DNA from: an uncultured Luminiphilus sp.
Lineage (GTDB): Bacteria > Pseudomonadota > Gammaproteobacteria > Pseudomonadales > Halieaceae
Direction: 5' to 3'
Length of the DNA stretch: 64,000 bases
Assembly: GCA_938084055.1 (NCBI GenBank)
Contig: CALKDK010000030.1
Location: forward strand, 1-64,000
How positions within the stretch are numbered: the stretch's first letter is position 1; each line of letters opens with the position of its first letter. A program made the position numbers and the translations under genes. The notes below the pieces were generated by a model. It did not search any database. It had not been told where the DNA came from and worked only from the letters and a program-made list of their open reading frames with translations. Below are positions 18,250 through 27,250 of the stretch, piece after piece.

Positions 18250-18390
18250 CGAGACAGACTGTGGGCGATGGACGTTCTCAACTCGCGGCCAGAACTGTGT
18301 TTTGGCCAGTTCCGGTTACCCGGCTGTCGGAGTGACCTGGGGCTTCCCGGTCTGATTCCCCGGCAGGCCGGCGTCCTGATTGTGGGCCCT
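18250..18390 (+). pseudogene. Decayed N-terminal fragment of a DgcN (DUF1611) gene
   Basis: The plus-strand frame encodes RPELCFGQFRLPGCRSDLG followed by LPGLIPRQA and LIVGPL. This matches the start of the intact DgcN at 45746 (RPEQCVGQFRLPGC, then VDLGLPDLTPR and LLVGVAPL). In DNA, the eight codons at 18304-18327 share 19 of 24 bases with the other copy. About six residues are missing before LIVG, and nothing of the remaining roughly 270 residues follows. It lies between the sterol-desaturase gene and the convergent PQQ dehydrogenase. It is a relic of a second copy, not a working gene. Confidence 0.75.
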
Positions 18391-18421
18391 CTGCTGATAC
18401 CCGTGTGTCGGCGTTCGCCCC

Positions 18422-20632
18422 TTACTTTTTGGCGACGGCGTTTTCCTGTGGCGCATCGGCATCACCGCGCGCAACCGCGTCCCAGGCCTGCTTGACCACG
18501 TAGGCCCGAATGGCGTCCGTATCATCCTTGCTGAGCCGATCGGCAACCCCCATCATGCCCTGGGCACTGAGGGCACCCTCACGCACCACCGCGTCCCAGC
18601 CGGTGTCCGTTGCTGTAACAGCCGACCAGCGGAGGTCGGGCAGCACTCCCGAGCTGATGGCGAAGGCGCCGTGGCACCATTGGCAATTGGCTGCGTACAT
18701 GGAGAGGCCGTGAAGTTGCAGGGCCTCATCACCCAGCAGCGGGCTCTTGGGCGTCCTTGCGATACCCATATCCAGGGGCTTGGGTAATGTGCCGGTGCCC
18801 CCAAGCTTGAAGGCGATAACCCGGCCCAGTTCCGGCGTCACGGCATCTTCAAAAAACAGCCCGAAGCCCATGGCGATGGTGCTGCCCCAGCCGGAGAGGA
18901 TGGCCATGAACTGTTCGCCGTTGACCTCGTAGGTCACGGGGGCCGCACCGGGCCCGCCGACCAGCCCATGGGACCAGACCCGTGCGCCGGTCTCGGCGTC
19001 GTAGGCCACCAGTTCGCCGCCCTTGTTGGCCTGGAATACCAGACCGCTCGCCAGGGACAGGGTGCCGCCGTTGAACGGTACCGGAAACGGCACCGCCCAG
19101 CGCGGCTCAGCTTTGACCGGATCCCAGGCCAGCAGGGCACCGCCGGCAGAGCTGCGCAGTTCACCCAGCATTTCGCTGGGCATGGTCAGGGGCCAACCCG
19201 CATCCTCACGGAAATTGATATTCCAGTTGCTCTCCAGGGTGTCTTCCCCATCGGGGCGACTGAACAGGCCGGGCAGGACGTTGGTGGGAATATAGACCAG
19301 TCCGGTATCGGGGTTGTAAGACATGGGGTGCCAGTTATGGGCGCCCGTGGGCCCCGGTATCATGACGAAGTCTTCTTCCAGACTGCGGGCTTCCGGTACC
19401 TCTACAGGCCTGCCGTTTTCATCGATGCCGGTGGCCCAGCTCATCTCCGTAAACGGCGTGGCGGAAACCAGTTCGCCATCGGCCGCATCAAGGATGTAGA
19501 AGAATCCGTTTTTGGGTGCCTGCATGACCACGCGACGGTCGGCACCATCCGGTCCCAGGGGCAGATCCGCAAGCACCATGGGTTGGGTCGCCGTGTAGTC
19601 CCAGGTGTCTCTGGGAGTGGTTTGGTAATGCCAGCGGTAGGCGCCGGTATCGGCGTCCACGGCGACTATCGAAGCCAGAAACAGGTTGTCGCCGTTACTG
19701 TCCGGGTCTCGGATCTGAGCATTCCACGGCGAGCCATTGCCTACGCCCAGTAACACCTGGTCGTTGGCGACGTCATAGACAATGGCGTCCCACACCGTGC
19801 CGCCGCCACCTTCGGTGGTCCAGGCCCCGGTATTGCCCCAGGTATCGTTGGCGAGCTGTGCAAAAATGGCGTCTGATGCCGCACCGTCGGGCTCTTTATT
19901 CGGGTTGGGCACCGTGTAAAATCGCCACACCTGCTCGCCGGTTGTTGCATCATAGGCCGTTACATAGCCGCGAACCCCCAGTTCGGCCCCGCCGTTACCG
20001 ATGATGACTTTATCTTTGAAGACCCTGGGCGCACCGGTAATGGTATAGGGCAGGGATTGGTCAACCGTGACCTGGCTCCACACAACGTCCCCGGTGCTGG
20101 CGTCCAGCGCCTCCAGACGGCCATCGAACACGCCCACATACACTTTGCCGTCGTAAACAGCGACACCGCGATTGACCACATCACAGCAGCCCTTGGCAGC
20201 GGCCTCGCCGGAAACCTCGGGATCATAAACCCAGAGCTCTTTTCCCGTGCGTGCATCCAGCGCATAGACCACCGACCACGCGCCGCTGACGTACATAATG
20301 CCATCCACGATAAGGGGTGTAGCCTCTACCCCTCGGGGTTTCTTCATGTCATAAACCCACCCAATCCCCAAATCAGGTAGCGTGTCGCGATTGATTTTTG
20401 TCAGTTTGGAGTGGCGGATTTCATCGTAAGAGCCGCCGTAAGTCAGCCACTGCTCTGGCTCGCCCGCTGCATTGGTCAACCGTTCCTTGTTTACATCGGC
20501 GAACCCGTTGCTCGTCTCAACGTCTTTGCTGTCTGCCTGCTCGGTCGTACGTGCATCCGTCTGATCCTGGCCACAGGCGCCCAGGAGAGCAAACAGACCC
20601 AGTAGTGCAATCCCGGCAAGTAGATTTTTCAT
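18422..20632 (-). CDS. PQQ-dependent alcohol dehydrogenase, quinohemoprotein lipoprotein
   Basis: Eight-bladed propeller dehydrogenase that oxidises alcohols in the periplasm with PQQ and passes electrons to an attached cytochrome c. The lipobox LLGAC places the lipidated cysteine at residue 20. The vicinal disulfide that covers PQQ is C149-C150. The catalytic aspartate region is DTWDYTATQP. A C-terminal cytochrome domain carries the heme site CQWCH (650-654), with a methionine ligand available in the GMMGV region. At 736 residues it is a full-length type II/III-like enzyme anchored to a membrane. The alcohol substrate is unknown. Neighbouring oxidoreductases suggest terpenoid or aromatic alcohols (inference). 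Confidence 0.93.
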   Translation of the reverse strand: MKNLLAGIALLGLFALLGACGQDQTDARTTEQADSKDVETSNGFADVNKERLTNAAGEPEQWLTYGGSYDEIRHSKLTKINRDTLPDLGIGWVYDMKKPRGVEATPLIVDGIMYVSGAWSVVYALDARTGKELWVYDPEVSGEAAAKGCCDVVNRGVAVYDGKVYVGVFDGRLEALDASTGDVVWSQVTVDQSLPYTITGAPRVFKDKVIIGNGGAELGVRGYVTAYDATTGEQVWRFYTVPNPNKEPDGAASDAIFAQLANDTWGNTGAWTTEGGGGTVWDAIVYDVANDQVLLGVGNGSPWNAQIRDPDSNGDNLFLASIVAVDADTGAYRWHYQTTPRDTWDYTATQPMVLADLPLGPDGADRRVVMQAPKNGFFYILDAADGELVSATPFTEMSWATGIDENGRPVEVPEARSLEEDFVMIPGPTGAHNWHPMSYNPDTGLVYIPTNVLPGLFSRPDGEDTLESNWNINFREDAGWPLTMPSEMLGELRSSAGGALLAWDPVKAEPRWAVPFPVPFNGGTLSLASGLVFQANKGGELVAYDAETGARVWSHGLVGGPGAAPVTYEVNGEQFMAILSGWGSTIAMGFGLFFEDAVTPELGRVIAFKLGGTGTLPKPLDMGIARTPKSPLLGDEALQLHGLSMYAANCQWCHGAFAISSGVLPDLRWSAVTATDTGWDAVVREGALSAQGMMGVADRLSKDDTDAIRAYVVKQAWDAVARGDADAPQENAVAKK

Positions 20633-20780
20633 AACGAACCCCTGTGAATGTTTTTAGAGTTTGATCCGATGTGTTCGAAATTTGGCATGATCGCCAACCC
20701 TTGACAACTTTTAAGCTGTCGCTGCAACTCGATTCAGCCAGCGGTTAGCCGCGTGGTTGAGGGTTTTTGACGGCCGGGGA

Positions 20781-22892
20781 TCAGGCAGGGTCAGAGGCTG
20801 TCGGCCACGGTCGGGCTGACATGAACTGCGGCAGTAACTTCCGGTGGCCCAGCAGCTGGACGAACTCTGTCATGCGCGCCTCGCGATAGGCCGAGGTGTC
20901 TATATCACGGTAATCAAAGAACCCCTCGCCCTCCCGGACACCGTTGCGCCCGGTCCGCATGTTCTCAGCTACGATTTCGGGCGGGCCGTAGCGCGGACCC
21001 AGAGTCTCGGCGAGGTAATTGGAGGCGTAATACAAAATGTCACCACCGCCCCAGTCAATAAATTCCAGCAGACCCAACACAGCGTAGCGGGGGCCAAAGC
21101 CGTTGCGCACTGCTTTGTCTATGTCTTCGGCACTCGCGACGCCATCGGCCACGAGGCGGGCGGCTTCATTGAGCGCCAGTGACTGGATCCTTGGCACGAT
21201 ATAGCCCGGAGATGCGGAGCAGACTACCGTCACCTTGCCTATTGATTTCAGGGATTCCTGGAGCAAATTCAAAGCCTGGGTATCTACCGATTCCTCGCAG
21301 CTGAGTTCCACGAGGGGCATGAGGTGGGCAGGATTGAGCCAGTGGGCATTGATGCATCGCCGGGGCTGATCAAGGAGTTCGGCCAAATCCGACACCAGGA
21401 AGGTCGACGTAGTTGAGGCGACAACCGCATCTTTCCGAGCGGCTTCAGAGGCAAACTCGAAGGCCCGCTCTTTGGCGTCCCTGCGTTCCGGGACGGCCTC
21501 GTAAACAATATCGCAGCGGCGGAGTTCAGTGGCGCCCTCGGCCATCGAAAGGTAGGTTACGAGGTCCATCACGCCAGGTATCTCCTGGTCATTAAGTAGT
21601 TCAACATCGGCAAGGAAGCTGAGGTCCTTTCTCAGCTCGCTGTCAGCCTCAGAGAACAGCCGTTCCCGTTCGTCATCACTGCGGTCTTTCGCATCTACAA
21701 GCAACACCGGCACGCCGGCAAAAGCGTAGGCAAGTGCGATGCCTCGCCCCATTCGGCCGGCGCCGATGATGCCGATCGGCGCGCTTGAGTCTTTTTTCGA
21801 AGGTGTTGAAAAGCCATCGCTCAATAACCCGGCGAGCTGGTCTCGAGTCAGTCGGGCGAGGCCCAGGGATTCAAGCGTGCGACCATTGGCATAGAGATCC
21901 TGTTCTGCGACGGGGCAGGCAATATTCAACAAGCCCTCAGTAACGGGCATCGGGACCCCGGCCCACTTACCTACCGAGACCAGCAGTGAAAGTCCTAGCC
22001 GGGTGTCTTCCACCATGTACCGGTGACCTTGCAGATCTATGTCTTCCCGCCAGTCGCCACTGTCGGTCAACCGTTCGTGTGCGGCGCGACCGTACATCCA
22101 TTCATCGGCTTCGGGAGAGGTGTCGTAATGATCCCGCAGGGGGAAATGGGGTGCGGCATACCCGAGCGCTTGCCGCAGAGCCACACGTTCTGCATCAAGG
22201 GCATTGGTGACTCTCCGAATGGCTGGTTGGGTTCCCTCATTGTGGATGTCCCAGGCCTCAAAGTGTTCAAGTGGGCCGGCGTTCATCAGTATCAGTGGCG
22301 GGTGGATGATCGGTCCCGCATTCATCAAGGCGCCACTCAGAGCATCTTCACAGCGCTCCACCGGATAGGCCTCGGAAATGACGCCCAGCGCTCTATCGGT
22401 GTCCCGGGCAGGCCACACACCGGTGGGCAACCGCGTCGCGTAGCCACTGATGACCACACGGTCCTCGGCATGCTTGCGCGCCAGGTAAGGCAGTGTCCCG
22501 GTCTCCGCGAAACTGACAGCCGCTGTGTTGCCCGATCTGTGTAATGCCTGCGCGAACAGGAAACTGCCAAAGGTGCCCGGCGGTAGAAAAACAACCTGTC
22601 CATCTTCAAGATGGGGAGCGACCTGCTCCGATAGCGATTCATGGGTAGTGGAAGGCAGCGGAAGGACAATAAGCTTCGCCCCCGAAATCGCCTCTCCAAG
22701 GTCGGTGGTAGGGCAGGCAATAGTCACCTCGCGCTCACCCCGAAAATCTTTGACTACGATCACCTTCCGGTTCAGCACTGGCTCAAATGCACTGCTATCG
22801 CGACGCCACAGTCGGACAGTATGCCCCTGCTCAGTCAGGTGGGCCGCCGCCGCATAGCAGCCGTGACCACCCCCTAAAACTGCTATTTGCAT
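20781..22892 (-). CDS. Opine dehydrogenase / 3-hydroxyacyl-CoA dehydrogenase fusion
   Basis: A 703-residue two-domain protein. Residues 1 to about 365 form an NAD/opine dehydrogenase: nucleotide motif LGGGHGCYAAAAHL at 5-18 and the Octopine_DH segment NAGPIIHPPLILMNAG at 191-206. From residue 372 a second Rossmann domain begins (IGIIGAGRMGRGIALAYAF). It continues as a 3-hydroxyacyl-CoA dehydrogenase with the catalytic-histidine motif INAHWLNPAHLMPLVEL and SPGYIVPRIQSLALNEA. The linker around 360-371 is short and polar. Its start codon lies inside the end of the upstream amidase gene (10-nt overlap), so expression is coupled. A combined opine cleavage and hydroxyacid oxidation is possible, but the chemistry is inferred. 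Confidence 0.85.
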   Translation of the reverse strand: MQIAVLGGGHGCYAAAAHLTEQGHTVRLWRRDSSAFEPVLNRKVIVVKDFRGEREVTIACPTTDLGEAISGAKLIVLPLPSTTHESLSEQVAPHLEDGQVVFLPPGTFGSFLFAQALHRSGNTAAVSFAETGTLPYLARKHAEDRVVISGYATRLPTGVWPARDTDRALGVISEAYPVERCEDALSGALMNAGPIIHPPLILMNAGPLEHFEAWDIHNEGTQPAIRRVTNALDAERVALRQALGYAAPHFPLRDHYDTSPEADEWMYGRAAHERLTDSGDWREDIDLQGHRYMVEDTRLGLSLLVSVGKWAGVPMPVTEGLLNIACPVAEQDLYANGRTLESLGLARLTRDQLAGLLSDGFSTPSKKDSSAPIGIIGAGRMGRGIALAYAFAGVPVLLVDAKDRSDDERERLFSEADSELRKDLSFLADVELLNDQEIPGVMDLVTYLSMAEGATELRRCDIVYEAVPERRDAKERAFEFASEAARKDAVVASTTSTFLVSDLAELLDQPRRCINAHWLNPAHLMPLVELSCEESVDTQALNLLQESLKSIGKVTVVCSASPGYIVPRIQSLALNEAARLVADGVASAEDIDKAVRNGFGPRYAVLGLLEFIDWGGGDILYYASNYLAETLGPRYGPPEIVAENMRTGRNGVREGEGFFDYRDIDTSAYREARMTEFVQLLGHRKLLPQFMSARPWPTASDPA

Positions 22893-24298
22893 GGTAAATC
22901 TCCCGATAATGGGGTTATGCAGGAAACGCCTGCCTCTATGTGCTCGGCAATAGCGAGGCAGTCCAGGTCGTGAAAAGGTGCGCCGATCACCTGCACTGCT
23001 TGTGGCAATCCGCCGGAGACACCAACCGGAACGACGGCCGATGGTAGCCCCAGCGCATTGACAGGCACCACCATACGCATGGTGTCAATCAAGGCTCGGG
23101 TGGTATCCGGGGAAACCAGGTCGTAATCGACGGTCTGTGGTGGCTCCGTGCTTACTGGGGCAATAATGGCCGCATAGCGGGTGAAAAATGCCTGCCACTC
23201 CCGTAATAACGTACAGCGTTCGGATAAGGCGCGTCGGTAATTTTCTGGCGACAGGTCGGGTTCTGACCACTCATAGTGTGCCAGCGCCGTGCTCAGGCCA
23301 GTGCCACAAATCGGCGCAACATCAGGCTTCAATCCGGTGAGGAGTTCATAAAGGCAGATGAGGCGCCAGATACGAAAGGCGTCTTCCAGCCGAGGTGGTT
23401 CCACTTCCTCAACGGCAAAGCCACTTTCCGCAAGAATTGTCGCTGCGGTCCTGACGCCTGATTCCACCTGGGGATGGACTCCGCGACCCATCGGGTTAAC
23501 AACCAGCGCCACGGGTAACCCCTGTTCAGCTTCCTGGACCAGTGCGCGTTGCACACTCCACGGGTCCAATGGACTGTGGGTAACCATGCACTCAAGACCG
23601 AGTCTGACGTCCGCAATACAGCGGGCCATGGGACCGTCAGTATTCATCAATTGTACGCCGATGGGAGGTTCGGGCTGTGTTTGGATCCAGTCGGGTACCC
23701 GGCCAAGGGTTGGCCTCAGGGAGGCCACACCACAGCATTGTGCGGGGTGCCGTAAAGATCCCCCCAGGTCCGTTCCGTGGCCCAGGGCCACCATGCCTGC
23801 CGCAAGCGCTGCGGCCGTGCCACCGCTGGATCCACCGGGTGTCAGCACAGCATTCCAGGGATTGAGGGTTTGTCCGTATACACTGTTGTTGGTCTCCCAT
23901 CGACAGCAAAACTCAGGTGTATTTGAGCGTGCTACCACTATCGCGCCGGCGTCCAGCCAGTTCTGCACGCAGGGAGAAGACTGGGGCGCAATATTTTCCA
24001 GCAGGGCTGCACAGCCATTAACGGTCGCCCACCCCTCAACATCGACGTTACCTTTAATTATGGTTGGCAGACCGTGCAGCGGGCCCAGCGATTCACCGCG
24101 GGAAACTCGCCCGTCGGCCTGTTTGGCGGCAGCGAGAGCCTCGTCGGGCCGAAGTTCCGTCACGGCATGCAAAGACGCATTGGTCTGGTCGATTCGCTCG
24201 ATTGAGGCGAGGACAACCTCCTCGCTGCTAAATGCCCGGGTCTTTATCCCATGCACGATTTCCGTCGCGCCAAGACCCCACAATTCACGGCTTGTCAT
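22883..24298 (-). CDS. Amidase (amidase-signature family)
   Basis: Hydrolyses C-N amide bonds by a Ser-cisSer-Lys triad, all visible: K82 in TIIKGNVD, S157 in the TPGGSSGGTAAALAAG signature, and nucleophile S181 in GTDLGGSLRHP. At 471 residues it has the typical length, and no signal peptide is seen. It is the first gene of a two-gene operon and overlaps the opine-dehydrogenase fusion by 10 nt, suggesting the amidase supplies or uses its N-acyl or amide substrate. It is not a GatA in context, as no gatB or gatC is nearby. Confidence 0.92.
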   Translation of the reverse strand: MTSRELWGLGATEIVHGIKTRAFSSEEVVLASIERIDQTNASLHAVTELRPDEALAAAKQADGRVSRGESLGPLHGLPTIIKGNVDVEGWATVNGCAALLENIAPQSSPCVQNWLDAGAIVVARSNTPEFCCRWETNNSVYGQTLNPWNAVLTPGGSSGGTAAALAAGMVALGHGTDLGGSLRHPAQCCGVASLRPTLGRVPDWIQTQPEPPIGVQLMNTDGPMARCIADVRLGLECMVTHSPLDPWSVQRALVQEAEQGLPVALVVNPMGRGVHPQVESGVRTAATILAESGFAVEEVEPPRLEDAFRIWRLICLYELLTGLKPDVAPICGTGLSTALAHYEWSEPDLSPENYRRALSERCTLLREWQAFFTRYAAIIAPVSTEPPQTVDYDLVSPDTTRALIDTMRMVVPVNALGLPSAVVPVGVSGGLPQAVQVIGAPFHDLDCLAIAEHIEAGVSCITPLSGDLPCK

Positions 24299-24406
24299 TT
24301 AGATACCTGTTGTCGCACGCCTCGATATTTCCCCTAGCGCCATTGCTTTATACTGACGCCGAAGTGCGACCCAGTACAAGAATAAAATAATGGTGGAAAC
24401 CCAGCT

Positions 24407-25507
24407 ATGGATATAACAGCCGCTGTTGTTAGTCAGCCTGGCGGAGCTTTTGAGCTCGAGCAACTGGAGCTGGCAGCACCCCGAGACAACGAGGTCCTGG
24501 TGCGAATTGTTGGTGTCGGGCTTTGTCATACCGACCTGATTTGCAGGGACCAACTCTATCCAGTACCCCTGCCTGCGGTTTTGGGCCACGAGGGGTCGGG
24601 CGTGGTAGAGGCCGTGGGTGCTGCTGTCAGGGACTTAACGCCGGGTGACCACGTGGTCTTAAGTTTTCATGCCTGTGGGGCGTGTAAAAATTGCGTCCGG
24701 GGCCTTCCAAGCCGCTGCATCAATTTGTTCGAGAGCAATTTTGCGGGCGCCCGGGCAGATGGATCCTGCGCCCTAAGCCGTGGCGATAAAGCCATACACG
24801 GTCATTTTTTTGCACAATCGTCTTTTGCAACCTATGCCCTGGCCAGTAGCAGCAATACGGTAAAAGTAGATCGTGACGTGCCGCTGGAAATGCTTGGCCC
24901 GCTTGGCTGCGGCGTGCAGACCGGAGCTGGGGCGGTGATCAACACCCTCAAGCCCCAGGCAGGGAGCAGCGTTGCCATATTTGGCTGCGGGTCTGTGGGT
25001 TTGGCCGCTGTCATGGCCGCTTCCCTCGCGGGCTGCGCAACTATCATTGCGGTAGAACCACACGGTGCCAGACGCAGGCTGGCATTGGAGCTGGGTGCTA
25101 CCCACGCCCTGGACCCGGCTGAGGTTGAGCCCGTTCAGGCCATTCTGGATCTGACGGAAGGGGGCAGTGATTATTCGCTGGAGTGCACGGCAAATCCGTC
25201 GGTTCTCAGGCAGGCGGTGGACGCCCTCACGGTTACGGGAACCTGTGCACTGATTGGCGCGGCGCCTATGGGCACAGAAGTTTCTCTCGACATGAACAGC
25301 ATCATGTTTGGTCGTACGGTTACCGGGGTGATTGAGGGCGACAGTATCCCGGCTCAGTTTATCCCCAAGCTGGTTGCCCTTTATAAGCAGGGACGATTTC
25401 CATTGGACAAGTTGATCACTTTTTACCCGCTGGAGGACATTGAACAGGCGGTGCAGGATTCAGAAAGTGGTCGGGTGGTGAAAGCGGTATTGCGACCGGG
25501 CGCCTAG
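24407..25507 (+). CDS. Zinc-dependent alcohol dehydrogenase (aryl-alcohol/class III-like)
   Basis: Medium-chain dehydrogenase of 366 residues that oxidises an alcohol with NAD. The catalytic zinc site is built from GLCHTDL and LGHEGSGVVE, with a cysteine in GPLGCGVQTGAGAV. The structural zinc loop is CGACKNCVRGLPSRC. The nucleotide fold GCGSVGLAAVMAA follows. It most resembles benzyl/aryl-alcohol dehydrogenases, so an aromatic or terpenoid alcohol is likely but unproven. It is transcribed divergently from the amidase operon. The 108-nt gap contains TTTATACT near 24347-24354, which could serve as a -10 element. Confidence 0.92.
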   Translation: MDITAAVVSQPGGAFELEQLELAAPRDNEVLVRIVGVGLCHTDLICRDQLYPVPLPAVLGHEGSGVVEAVGAAVRDLTPGDHVVLSFHACGACKNCVRGLPSRCINLFESNFAGARADGSCALSRGDKAIHGHFFAQSSFATYALASSSNTVKVDRDVPLEMLGPLGCGVQTGAGAVINTLKPQAGSSVAIFGCGSVGLAAVMAASLAGCATIIAVEPHGARRRLALELGATHALDPAEVEPVQAILDLTEGGSDYSLECTANPSVLRQAVDALTVTGTCALIGAAPMGTEVSLDMNSIMFGRTVTGVIEGDSIPAQFIPKLVALYKQGRFPLDKLITFYPLEDIEQAVQDSESGRVVKAVLRPGA

Positions 25508-25704
25508 GGAGCGCGAGCGAACTGTAAAAGCCAAGCAACGAAAGGTGGTTCCTCGCCCCGGCCCCGGGGTCGCCAATAGCTGCGCGATGGGCAGCTGCTT
25601 CCAAACCACTTTATCTCGCAGTGAGGTCGCGGTAGCTATGTCTGGTCATTCGGTGCGCTGCAAACCGAGTGCGCTGCCATAATCGCCAGGACGGTTGGTC
25701 TCGC

Positions 25705-26158
25705 ATGGGACACAGCCTGATAGATAGCGCCGACCCTGTTGATCCCGATTCAGTGCCCATGCGCTACGCCACTTTTTTCATTGGCGTAATTGCGCCGGAG
25801 GTGTTCATCGTCCAGCCGGGCTTTGTGCAGGGCACGGTCGAATGCCTCCAGTTCACGGACGCCTGGGCAGGCTATGCGGTGTCTGCAGAGATGTCCGGTC
25901 TGTGCTTGTAATTTTGCTTGTAACGGGGCGCACCCATTCTTGCTGTCAGCGATGGCTGACTTTGATCGCAGGGGACGACTAATCGTTTAAGCTGTTGCTG
26001 TGTAAAGCGTCGGGTTGGCATTTGGTCCGGGCCTGGCCGTGTCTTTGCTCGGTGACGGAAGTGTTGTCGACGTGAACAGGCTGGGTGCTGCATTTCTTGT
26101 AGACAGTGCGTTACTGATTCTGCGTCCATTGCTGGCCCCGAGAAGGGCGCCTCGGTAA
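25705..26158 (+). pseudogene. Gutted MFS transporter gene (N- and C-terminal remnants)
   Basis: The frame at 25705-25911 reads like the start of a major-facilitator protein: MRYATFFIGVIAPEVFIVQP, then GFVQG, FTDAWAGY and SAEM. It stops at once after the first helix pair. The stretch 26009-26158 then reads like the end of the same kind of protein (AFGPGLAVSLLGDG, LGAAFLVDSALLILRPLLAP) and ends in TAA. The roughly 97 nt between them have stops in this frame, and about 10 of 12 helices are missing. This is an internal deletion that left both ends in place upstream of the SDR gene. Confidence 0.55.
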
Positions 26159-26182
26159 CTATTGAACCCAAAAGGAGTTTAT

Positions 26183-26998
26183 ATGATTGGAGATCTGACT
26201 AACAAAGTGGCGATAGTCACGGGCGCTGGCCAGGGTATTGGATCGGCGATCGCGCAGGTTTTTGCCCGTGCAGGCGCAAGGGTGATGATTGCGACACGCA
26301 CCCGTAGCCATGGTGAGGAGACCCTGCAGGCCATTTTGGATAAGGGTGGCAGTGCTGAGCTGATGGCCGTTGACATTGGCAGCCCTGAAACTGTTGAGAG
26401 CATTGTGGAAAGAACTGCAGCACTCTGGGGAGGCCTCGATATCATGGTACACAACGCGGCCTCGTTTCTGGGCGGTCCTGTCGAGGCTTACTCGGAAGAC
26501 GATCTGGAAACCGTGCTGTCGGTTAACCTGAAATCCTGCTTTCGTTTTAGTAAGGCCTGCATACCGCACCTGCGCCGACGTGGCGGTGGTCGCCTGCTGT
26601 TCACATCTTCTGTTACGGGCCCTCGTGTCGCTATGCCAAACACAGCTTATTACGCCGCGTCCAAGGGGGGAATGAATGCGTTTATCCGAACTGCTGCCCT
26701 CGAGCTGGCCCGGGATGCGATTACCGTAAACGGTATTGAGCCCGGGTATATACGGACCAAGGCCATGGAACTGTTGGCAGACGAGGAGGGGCTTGCGGCC
26801 ATGGCACGTTACATTCCAACGGGGAGTATGGGTGTTCCCGAGGACATCGCCCATTGCATGCTGTTTCTCGCCTCCGATCAGGCTGGCTACCTCACAGGTC
26901 AAACCATCTGCATTGACGGTGGGTCAACCCTGCCTGAAAGCCCGGTATTTCTTGAAGAACTCGAGGGAATAAGAGAACTCGGCGGGACCCAGGCCTGA
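26183..26998 (+). CDS. Short-chain dehydrogenase/reductase
   Basis: Classical SDR of about 271 residues. The cofactor motif is TGAGQGIG, with NAAS and the catalytic set S (LLFTSSVTG), Y and K (YYAASKGG). The C-terminal GQTICIDGGSTLPESP is normal for the family. The ATG at 26183 was chosen because AGGAG lies 8 nt upstream; the longer form adds seven residues that do not fit the family. The substrate is unknown. It sits just downstream of a decayed transporter gene and before a TonB receptor. Confidence 0.92.
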   Translation: MIGDLTNKVAIVTGAGQGIGSAIAQVFARAGARVMIATRTRSHGEETLQAILDKGGSAELMAVDIGSPETVESIVERTAALWGGLDIMVHNAASFLGGPVEAYSEDDLETVLSVNLKSCFRFSKACIPHLRRRGGGRLLFTSSVTGPRVAMPNTAYYAASKGGMNAFIRTAALELARDAITVNGIEPGYIRTKAMELLADEEGLAAMARYIPTGSMGVPEDIAHCMLFLASDQAGYLTGQTICIDGGSTLPESPVFLEELEGIRELGGTQA

Positions 26999-27250
26999 TC
27001 TGCCGGTGACCGCCTTAAGGGATCTCGACAGCACGCCCTGTGACACCCCCTCCCGTCAGGAAAGGTTCATGTGCTCGGCTGTCAGCATGCAAACATCACA
27101 ATGTTAAAAATCTTTATCTAGTGTTGTCTGTGTTTGACGATACACTCAAAGATACTTTAGGCTTAAAACATTCCCAACAGGGTCACCTGAGTGCCTTTGT
27201 GCAATGCACTTCAGTCTCATCGAGCCAAGAAACATAAGAGAGGACTTGAA

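Noticed and set aside
20682-20697. TTGGC-N6-GCCAA inverted repeat upstream of the PQQ dehydrogenase
   Set aside because: Arms of only 5 bp and no linked regulator; could be chance.
23358-24302. 314-codon open frame opposite the amidase gene
   Set aside because: It is serine/arginine-rich antisense translation of a high-GC gene. The amidase has all three catalytic residues.
27040-27237. 65-codon frame upstream of the second TonB receptor
   Set aside because: It runs through the promoter/leader region, lacks a ribosome site and matches nothing recognisable.
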